64,000 nucleotides of DNA, from contig DATBLE010000001.1 of the NCBI GenBank assembly GCA_036555585.1, positions 61,834 through 125,833 of the forward strand. Direction: 5' to 3'. Positions 22,830 to 29,107 of the stretch are shown one piece after another. Made by a program: the position numbers and the translations under genes. This DNA comes from DATBLE01 sp036555585 (GTDB lineage Bacteria > Actinomycetota > Thermoleophilia > Gaiellales > Gaiellaceae). The notes under the pieces were generated by a model, which saw only the letters and a program-made list of their open reading frames with translations, ran no database searches and had not been told where the DNA came from. Position 1 is the stretch's first letter, and every line of letters begins with the position of its first letter.

Positions 22830-24967
22830 CGGGCTCCCTTCTCGCGTGCGCTCGAGAAGCGGCGCAGGCGCAGGCTGTTGGTGACGACGAACAGGCTCGA
22901 GGCGGCCATCGCGGCCGCGGCGATGATCGGGTTCAGGAGACCGGCGACCGCGAGCGGGATCGCGGCGACGTTGTAGGCGAAGGCCCAGAAGAGGTTGCCC
23001 TTGATCGTTCGCAAGGTCTTGCGCGCGAGGCGAATCGCGTCGGCGGCGGCGCGCAGGTCGCCGGAGACGAGCGTCAGGTCCGAGGCCTCGATCGCGACGT
23101 CGGTGCCGGTTCCGATGGCAAGCCCGAGGTCTGCCTGCGCGAGCGCCGGCGCGTCGTTGACGCCGTCGCCGACCATCGCCACGACCTCGCCTGCCTGTTG
23201 CAGGCGCTGGATCTCGGCGACCTTGTCGGCCGGGTAGACCTCGGCGAGCACGCGCTCGATCCCGACCTCGGCAGCGACCTGCTCGGCGACCCGGCGCGAG
23301 TCGCCGGTCAAGAGCAGCGGCGTCAGGCCGAGCTCCTTCAACTCCGCGATTGCCTCCGCGCTCGTGAGCTTGACGGTGTCGCGCACCGACAGCCGCGCCC
23401 GCTCGATGCCGTCCCAGGAAGCGGTGATGGCACCGCCCTTCCGTGCGACCTCGACTGCGTGGCCTTCGACCGTGCCGACGACGCCGGTTCCGGGAATGTT
23501 GCGAAACCCCGTGACGTCCGGCAGCTCGCCGACCTCGCTGCGCGCGGCGGCTGCGATCGCCCGGGCGATCGGGTGCTCGGAGGCGGCCTCGACAGCGCCC
23601 GCGAGGCGCAGCACATCGCCGCGCGTCGCGCCGTTCAGGAGCGCAACCTCCGCGAGCTCCATCCGTCCTTCGGTGACCGTGCCGGTCTTGTCGAGCACGA
23701 TCGCGTTCACGCGCCGGGTCTGCTCGAGAATCTCGGGCCCCTTGATCAGGATGCCGAGCTGTGCGCCGCGGCCGGTTCCGACCATCAGCGCGGTCGGAGT
23801 CGCAAGGCCGAGCGCGCAGGGGCAGGCGATGATCATCACCGCGATGGCGGCCGTGAAGCCGGCGGCGGCCGAATGTCCGGTGACGAGCCAGCCGGCAAGC
23901 GTGGCCAGCGAGAGCGCGATCACGACCGGCACGAAGACCGCGGAGACGCGGTCGGCGAGCCGCTGCACGGGCGCCTTGCCCGACTGGGCTGCCTCGACCA
24001 GGCGCGCGATCTGCGCCAGCGCCGTGTCGGCGCCGACCCTGGTCGCGCGCACGACCAGGCGTCCGTAGCTGTTGACGGTTGCTCCTGCGACCTCGCTTCC
24101 GCGCGCGACCTCGACCGGGAGCGATTCGCCGGTGAGCATCGACTGGTCGAGCGCCGACTCGCCCTCGACGACGACGCCGTCGGTCGCGACCTTTTCTCCG
24201 GGTCGGACGACGAACACGTCGTCGACTGCGAGCTCTGCGACCGGCACCAGCGTCTCGACCCCGTCCCGCAGGACGCGTGCGTCCCTGGCACCGAGCTCGA
24301 GCAGCTTGCGGATCGCCTCCGAGGAGCGTCCCTTGGCACGGGACTCGAGGAAGCGCCCGAGCAGGATCAGCGTCGTGATCACCGCGGCGACCTCGAAGTA
24401 CGTGTCCTCGGCGATCTCGCCGACGAGGACGACGGTCGACCAGCCCCAGGCGGCGAGGGTGCCGAGTGAGATCAGCGTGTCCATCGTCGCAACGCCGTGG
24501 CGCGCGGACTCGAGCGCCGCGCGGTGGAAGCCGAGGCCGCCGTAGAAGACGACGGGCGTCGCCAGCACGAGCGCAAGCCACTCCCAGCCCCCGAACTGGA
24601 GCGGCGGCACCATCGCCAACAGCGCGACCGGCACGGTCAGCACCAGCGAGAGCGCGAGGCGCCGGGTCAACACCGAGAGCGGCTCGTCCTCGTGGCGGTG
24701 GCCGCCCTCGTGGTCATGTGTAGGGGCGTGCTCGTGGGCGGCCGGCGCGACGCGCGCGCCGTAGCCGGCGGACTCGACCGCGCCGATCAGCTCATCGACC
24801 GAGACGCCGTCCTCGCAGTGGATGGTCGCCTGCTCGGTCATCAGGTTGACCGTCGCCTCGACCCCGCCGAGCCCGTTGAGCTTGCGCTCGACGCGCGCAG
24901 CGCAGGAGGCGCAATGCATGCCCTCCAGCTCGAGCCTCAGTTCCTTCGTGTCGGAATTCTCGGTCAT
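22826..24967 (-). CDS. copA: Copper-exporting P1B-type ATPase
   Basis: A 713-residue inner-membrane Cu(I) pump. Order: heavy-metal-associated domain with GMHCASC (Cys19, Cys22), a His-rich linker (about 78-95), membrane helices, actuator motif LTGESLP, the transport CPC in IACPCALGLATP, phosphorylation site DKTGTVTEG, nucleotide-site HP in SEHPIARA, and GDGVNDAPAL. All expected motifs are intact. ATG 24967 has AAGGAG upstream. It is the first gene of a copA-csoR operon with a CsoR-type operator 18 bases before the start. Confidence 0.95.
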   Translation of the reverse strand: MTENSDTKELRLELEGMHCASCAARVERKLNGLGGVEATVNLMTEQATIHCEDGVSVDELIGAVESAGYGARVAPAAHEHAPTHDHEGGHRHEDEPLSVLTRRLALSLVLTVPVALLAMVPPLQFGGWEWLALVLATPVVFYGGLGFHRAALESARHGVATMDTLISLGTLAAWGWSTVVLVGEIAEDTYFEVAAVITTLILLGRFLESRAKGRSSEAIRKLLELGARDARVLRDGVETLVPVAELAVDDVFVVRPGEKVATDGVVVEGESALDQSMLTGESLPVEVARGSEVAGATVNSYGRLVVRATRVGADTALAQIARLVEAAQSGKAPVQRLADRVSAVFVPVVIALSLATLAGWLVTGHSAAAGFTAAIAVMIIACPCALGLATPTALMVGTGRGAQLGILIKGPEILEQTRRVNAIVLDKTGTVTEGRMELAEVALLNGATRGDVLRLAGAVEAASEHPIARAIAAAARSEVGELPDVTGFRNIPGTGVVGTVEGHAVEVARKGGAITASWDGIERARLSVRDTVKLTSAEAIAELKELGLTPLLLTGDSRRVAEQVAAEVGIERVLAEVYPADKVAEIQRLQQAGEVVAMVGDGVNDAPALAQADLGLAIGTGTDVAIEASDLTLVSGDLRAAADAIRLARKTLRTIKGNLFWAFAYNVAAIPLAVAGLLNPIIAAAAMAASSLFVVTNSLRLRRFSSAREKGAR

Positions 24968-24984
24968 CTTGCGCTCCTTCGGAT

Positions 24985-25003
24985 GATACCCCGGCAGGGT
25001 ATC
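24985..25003. promoter_or_regulatory. CsoR operator upstream of copA
   Basis: GATACCC (24985-24991) and GGGTATC (24997-25003) form a perfect 7-bp inverted repeat with five bases between. ATACCC/GGGTAT dyads are the known recognition type for CsoR repressors. The site lies immediately upstream of the copA ribosome site, so binding would block transcription of copA-csoR. Confidence 0.75.
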
Positions 25004-25037
25004 CACCAGCACGCGCTCGTCGAGTGCGAGCAATCCG

Positions 25038-25169
25038 CTAGCTGCCCTTGCGTGGCGGGCGCTGCGCCAGCCGTACCGCTGCGTAGACGACGGCGCCGAA
25101 GGCCGCGATCCAGAGGACCATCGTGAGGCTCATCCAGACCCAGTCCCAGCCGTCCATCCACCCGTGCAC
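25038..25169 (-). CDS. Small single-span membrane protein (43 residues)
   Basis: GTG 25169 is preceded by AAGGAGGTAGCG, a strong ribosome site. The product starts HGWMDGWDWVWMSL and has one hydrophobic helix (TMVLWIAAFGAVVYAAVRLA) followed by a basic tail. Such Trp/Met-rich mini-proteins are common beside actinobacterial copA genes; a role in metal handling is inferred from position only. A second CsoR-type dyad lies about 70 bases upstream, supporting copper control. It reads in the same direction as copA. Confidence 0.7.
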   Translation of the reverse strand: MHGWMDGWDWVWMSLTMVLWIAAFGAVVYAAVRLAQRPPRKGS

Positions 25170-25240
25170 CGCTACCTCCTTCGAGACGCTGCTTCGAGGA
25201 TCACCCGTGAGCGGCTGCAAGGCATCCGCGCCGCGCCGCA

Positions 25241-25255
25241 TACCCACTGGGGGTA
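25241..25255. promoter_or_regulatory. Second CsoR-type dyad
   Basis: TACCC (25241-25245), ACTGG and GGGTA (25251-25255) repeat the half-site and the five-base spacing of the dyad before copA. It is placed between the small membrane protein gene (minus strand) and arsR (plus strand), upstream of both. It could bring either or both under copper control. Confidence 0.5.
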
Positions 25256-25295
25256 ATTACGGATCCGGCCAGCGCGGTCGATCCGAGGTTGTGAT

Positions 25296-25318
25296 ATACA
25301 ACTATACAACTATGTTGT
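25296..25318. promoter_or_regulatory. ArsR-type operator upstream of arsR
   Basis: ATACAAC occurs twice in tandem with an 8-base period (25296-25302 and 25304-25310), and the second copy continues as ACAAC-TAT-GTTGT, a dyad at 25306-25318. This AT-rich patch in GC-rich DNA lies 25 bases before the arsR start and probably overlaps its promoter. Autoregulation by the adjacent ArsR protein is inferred. Confidence 0.6.
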
Positions 25319-25342
25319 TGTTATCGAGTGTAGGAGTCTGCC

Positions 25343-25684
25343 GTGGCACTTCCCCATCCGATCCCCGAAGACCTTGCCGCGCTCGTCGCCCGCCGCTTCC
25401 GCGTGCTGGCCGAGCCGATGCGCATCCGACTGCTCGATCGTCTCCGCGACGGAGAGGCGACGGTCGGGGAGCTCTCGGATGCGCTCACCGCCTCGCAGCA
25501 GAACGTGTCCAAGCACCTGGCCGTGCTCGCGGATGCCGGCATGCTCGGCCGCCGCAAGGACGGCAACCGCGTCTACTACCGGATCGTCGACGAAAGTGTC
25601 TTCGCGCTCTGCGAGCAGGTCTGCGGCGCGGCGCAGCAGCAGCTGCGCGCACTCCATGAGCTGGTCGAGGGCGTGACTGCGTGA
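25343..25684 (+). CDS. ArsR/SmtB family regulator
   Basis: A 113-residue winged-helix repressor. FRVLAEPMRIRLLDRLRDGE and the recognition helix SQQNVSKHLAVLADAGML are typical, with the wing GRRKDGNRVYYRIVD. The classical metal-binding CxC in helix 3 is absent; the only cysteines are in ALCEQVCGAA near the C-terminus, which could form an alternative metal or thiol sensor. GTG 25343 follows TAGGAG. It leads a tightly overlapped operon with a DUF2892 protein and an MMPL transporter. Confidence 0.88.
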   Translation: MALPHPIPEDLAALVARRFRVLAEPMRIRLLDRLRDGEATVGELSDALTASQQNVSKHLAVLADAGMLGRRKDGNRVYYRIVDESVFALCEQVCGAAQQQLRALHELVEGVTA

Positions 25685-25899
25685 TGGCACGGCGCTGGCC
25701 ACTCGAGCGGGTGCTCTTCGCGCTTGCAGGCTCGATGACGTTGCTGAGCGTCCTGCTGGCGACGGTCGTCTCGCCCTGGTTCCTGCTGTTGACCGTCTTC
25801 GTCGGGTTGAACCAGTGGCTGTTCGTCGGCGCAGGCTGGTGCCCGGCCTCGCTTCTGCTGGAGCGTGGAGCCGGGATCGAGAAGGGGTGTCGTCGATGA
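25684..25899 (+). CDS. DUF2892-type small membrane protein
   Basis: A 71-residue protein with two hydrophobic helices (FALAGSMTLLSVLLATV and PWFLLLTVFVGLNQWLFVGA) and the trailing WCPASLLLERGAGIE, the layout of DUF2892 domains that also form the C-terminus of YgaP-type rhodaneses. The Cys-Pro within it is conserved in the family. ATG 25684 overlaps the arsR stop by one base (TGATG), and its own stop overlaps the next start by four. The function is unknown; thiol or sulfur-linked membrane roles are suspected. Confidence 0.8.
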   Translation: MARRWPLERVLFALAGSMTLLSVLLATVVSPWFLLLTVFVGLNQWLFVGAGWCPASLLLERGAGIEKGCRR

Positions 25900-28052
25900 G
25901 TACGGCCGCCGCTGCCGAGCCGACGGCGCTCGCCTCGGAGCCGCCGCTCGAGGTCGGGCCCGTGGGCCGGCTGGGCGGCTGGACCGCCGACCACATCCGC
26001 GCGGTCTCGATCGCGTGGCTGCTGGTGGCGGTCGCGCTCGCCGTCTTCGCTCCCAAGGTCGAGACCGCGCTCTCGGGCGCCGGCTGGCAGGCCAACGGCT
26101 CGCAGTCCGTCCAGGCGCGCGCGCTGATCCAGCGCAACTTCGCCGGTCTCTCGAGCTCGGCGCTGATGGTCGTCGTCCACTCGCCGCACCGGACCGTGGC
26201 CGACGCGGACTTCAGGGAGACGGTTGCGCGTGTCCGGCGCGTCCTGGCCGGCGAGTCTCGCATCGCGTCCGTGCAGGCACCGCAGCCCGGGGCGAGCATC
26301 TCGGCCGACGGCCACACCGCTGTCGTCATGGCCGGCGCGAAGGGCGACCCGACGGCGATGGTCGCCGCCGCCGACAGGCTCGCGCCCGAGCTGCGCGCCG
26401 CCGCTGCCGGCGATGTCACCGTCTCGCTGACCGGCGCAGCCGGGATGTGGAGCGACTTCAACACCGCCAATCGCAGCGCGATGATGCGCTCGGAGCTCTA
26501 CTCGTGGCCGGTGACCATGGCGATCCTCGTGATCGCCTTCGGCTCGCTGGTCGCCGCTGGGCTGCCGCTGCTGCTGACGATCGTCGGGCTGCTCGCCTCG
26601 GCCGGACTGCTGACCCTGCTCACCCACGCCTTCGAGATCTCGATCTGGGCGATGAACTTCGCGCTGATGTTCGCGCTCGCGCTCGGGATCGACTACGCGC
26701 TCTTCGTCGTGCACCGCTTCCGCGGCACCTTCTTCGGCTCGAAGCTGTCCGTGCGCGACGCGGTCGCGGTGACGATGGACACGGCCGGCAAGGCCGTTCT
26801 CTTCTCCGGGCTGACCGTCTTCGTCTCGCTCTCGGCCGTGATGCTCGTGCCCAGCCCCGCTTTCCGCTCGATGGCCCTGGGGATCATGCTCAGCGTCGCC
26901 TTCGTGCTGGCGGCGACCCTGACGCTGCTGCCGGCCGTGCTCGCGAAGCTCGGGCCGAAGGTCGACGCGATGCCGCTGCGCTGGGTGCACTCCGGCGAGC
27001 ATCGCTCCCGGCGCTTCGCCCGCTGGGGCGAGCGCCTCTGGCGGCGTCCCCTCGTCTACGGCCCCGCCGCTGCGCTCGTCCTCGTCCTCCTGGCCCTCCC
27101 GGTCGTCGGCCTGAACACCGGCATGCCCTCGATCAAGGTCGTGCCGAAGCACGACGGCTCGCGGGTCGGGTACGCGCAGGTGCAACGGGCGTTCGGCACG
27201 GGCGCGCCCGGAGCGTTGCAGATCGTCGCTCCGCGGCCCGACGCCCGCGCGGCTTCTGCTGTCGCTCGTCGCGACCCGGGCATCGCCCGCGTCTCGCCCG
27301 TCCAGGTCGGCGGCAGCGGTCTCGCCCTGGTGCAGGCGATCCCGGCCACCGACCCTTCGAGCAAGGCGACCGGCCGCACGATCGACCGGCTGCGAAGCGC
27401 ATTGCCCGCCGGCGCGCTCGTCGGCGGCGCCGCGGCCGAGAACCACGACCTCGAGTCGGCGCTCTCGTCGAAGACGCCGCTCGTCGTCGGCGTCGTGCTC
27501 GCGCTCGGGTTCGTGCTGCTGCTCGTCGCGCTGCAGGCGCCGCTGATCGCCGCGCTCGGGGTGGCGACGAACCTGCTCGCCGTCGGCGCCGCCTTCGGGA
27601 TCGGGCGGCTGATCTTCCAGAACGGCCACGGCGCGGGACTCCTCGGCTTCGAGCCGCAGGGGTTCATGGACGCCTGGGCGCCCGTCTTCTTCTTCGCGAT
27701 GATCTTCGCGATCTCGATGGACTACACGGTGTTCCTGCTCTCCTCGGCGAAGGAGCACTGGGACCGCTCGCACGACGCCCGCGAGGCGATGGTCGGCGGG
27801 CTTGCGCACTCGGGCCGGGTGATCTTCGCCGCGGCAGCCGTGATGGTGGCGGTCTTCTTCACCTTCGCCCTCTCCGGCCCGCTGCCGCCGAAGGAGATGG
27901 GCGTCATCCTCGGCATCGCCGTGCTGCTCGACGCGATGCTCGTTCGTCTCGTGCTGATCCCGACCCTGCTGCGTGTCTTCGGCGGCTACGCCTGGGCGCG
28001 TCCGCAGTGGCTGCGGCGGCTGCTCCCGAATGTCCGGTTCGGCCACGCTTGA
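25896..28052 (+). CDS. MMPL/RND-family transporter
   Basis: A 718-residue protein of two similar halves, each with one helix, a periplasmic loop (for example ALSGAGWQANGSQSVQARAL) and a five-helix block. GIDYALFVVHRFR in the first half and SMDYTVFLLSSAKEHW in the second carry the GxDY/SMDY proton-relay motif. MMPL proteins export lipids, siderophores or drugs. ATG 25896 overlaps the DUF2892 stop by four bases. Control by the ArsR at the head of the operon points to an inducible efflux function. Confidence 0.88.
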   Translation: MSTAAAAEPTALASEPPLEVGPVGRLGGWTADHIRAVSIAWLLVAVALAVFAPKVETALSGAGWQANGSQSVQARALIQRNFAGLSSSALMVVVHSPHRTVADADFRETVARVRRVLAGESRIASVQAPQPGASISADGHTAVVMAGAKGDPTAMVAAADRLAPELRAAAAGDVTVSLTGAAGMWSDFNTANRSAMMRSELYSWPVTMAILVIAFGSLVAAGLPLLLTIVGLLASAGLLTLLTHAFEISIWAMNFALMFALALGIDYALFVVHRFRGTFFGSKLSVRDAVAVTMDTAGKAVLFSGLTVFVSLSAVMLVPSPAFRSMALGIMLSVAFVLAATLTLLPAVLAKLGPKVDAMPLRWVHSGEHRSRRFARWGERLWRRPLVYGPAAALVLVLLALPVVGLNTGMPSIKVVPKHDGSRVGYAQVQRAFGTGAPGALQIVAPRPDARAASAVARRDPGIARVSPVQVGGSGLALVQAIPATDPSSKATGRTIDRLRSALPAGALVGGAAAENHDLESALSSKTPLVVGVVLALGFVLLLVALQAPLIAALGVATNLLAVGAAFGIGRLIFQNGHGAGLLGFEPQGFMDAWAPVFFFAMIFAISMDYTVFLLSSAKEHWDRSHDAREAMVGGLAHSGRVIFAAAAVMVAVFFTFALSGPLPPKEMGVILGIAVLLDAMLVRLVLIPTLLRVFGGYAWARPQWLRRLLPNVRFGHA

Positions 28053-28081
28053 CGGTCGAGCTACGGCACCCTGAGTAGAGG

Positions 28082-28109
28082 GTTGACGTTTCGAGTGCGT
28101 CAGAGGGCT
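28082..28109 (+). repeat. Decayed 3' end of tRNA-Thr (possible attachment-site remnant)
   Basis: Twenty-eight bases here match 10742-10769, the T arm and 3' acceptor strand of tRNA-Thr, at 25 positions (differences at 28084, 28089 and 28097). Upstream, GCACC at 28066-28070 and GAGG at 28078-28081 may extend the match with a gap. The 5' half of a tRNA is absent, so it is not a functional gene. Duplication of a tRNA 3' end is what site-specific integration leaves behind. Confidence 0.7.
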
Positions 28110-28182
28110 TCGACTGCCTGCCTCGCCTGGGAGCGGGGTAACGCGGCTGCTGGCCTGTCCCGTCATACCCTGCGTCCATGAC

Positions 28183-29088
28183 ATGGAGGCAGAGCGAGTG
28201 TTAGCCGCCTTCTCACCGTCCCCCTCGCCGGAGGACGACGCCTACCGGAGGATCCGATTGCGGGACGGCCGGCGGCTGGGCTATGCGGAGTGGGGCGATC
28301 CTGAAGGCGCGCCCGCCTTCTACTTCCACGGCTGGCCCGGATCGCGGGTCGAGGGGCGCCTTGGCAATGACGCCGCCGTGAAGAGTCGCGTGCGGTTGAT
28401 CGCCGTCGACCGGCCGGGCATGGGCCTCTCGGACTTCCACCCGCATCGCTCCCTCCTCGATTGGCCCGACGACGTGGTCCAGGTGGCAGAGGCCCTGGGT
28501 CTCGACCGCTTCGCCGTCCTGGGAATCTCCGGCGGAGGGCCGTACGCCGCCGCCTGCGCATGGAAGCTGTCGGATCGGCTCACTGGTACAGCGATCGTGA
28601 GCAGCCTTGCCCCGTTCGATGTTCCCGGCGCTGTCGCCGACATGGGCCGGCGGAACCGGTTGAGCTTCCAGCTGTTGGGGCGGCTTGCCGTCTTGCGGAG
28701 GGCGTTCTTCGCGGCGATGGCGGTATCGGTGCGCCGGCATCCGGAGCGAATTCTGGAGCGCGGCGTCGCCGCCGTCGACAAGCCGCACCTCGCCCGGCCG
28801 GACGTGCGAAGCGTTCTGGTGGAGAGCCTGTCCGACGCGTTCCGCAGAGGCAGCCGCGGACCGGCCTGGGAGATGGGCGTCTACGTTCGGCCGTGGGGGT
28901 TTCGCGTCGAAGACATCCGGACGCCTGTGTATCTCTCGCACGGGGAGCGGGACGCGAACGCTCCGGTCGCCATGGGACGCTATCTGGCGACGAGCATTCC
29001 CGAATGTCGGGCCAGCTTCGTGCCTGCAGGTGGCCATCTTCACTTCGTCGATCGCCTGCCGGAGATCCTCGCGGCGCTGTCCAGGTAA
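28183..29088 (+). CDS. Alpha/beta-fold hydrolase
   Basis: A 301-residue hydrolase. FYFHGWPGSRVEGRL gives the oxyanion region, VLGISGGGPYAAACAW the nucleophile elbow (Ser in GISGGGP), LSHGERDANAPVAMG the acid and VPAGGHLHFVDRLPE the His. DRPGMGLSDFHPHRSLLDWP is typical of esterase/epoxide-hydrolase-like members. ATG 28183 lies just beyond the tRNA-Thr remnant. It converges on the carrier-HEAT-cNMP gene. The substrate is unknown. Confidence 0.85.
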   Translation: MEAERVLAAFSPSPSPEDDAYRRIRLRDGRRLGYAEWGDPEGAPAFYFHGWPGSRVEGRLGNDAAVKSRVRLIAVDRPGMGLSDFHPHRSLLDWPDDVVQVAEALGLDRFAVLGISGGGPYAAACAWKLSDRLTGTAIVSSLAPFDVPGAVADMGRRNRLSFQLLGRLAVLRRAFFAAMAVSVRRHPERILERGVAAVDKPHLARPDVRSVLVESLSDAFRRGSRGPAWEMGVYVRPWGFRVEDIRTPVYLSHGERDANAPVAMGRYLATSIPECRASFVPAGGHLHFVDRLPEILAALSR

Positions 29089-29107
29089 TCGCCGGGCGGC
29101 GGAAGCG

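Noticed and set aside
10770..28081. A currently mobile integrative element or prophage
   Set aside because: No integrase, excisionase, relaxase, phage structural or replication gene is seen. Only decayed tRNA remnants support an old island.
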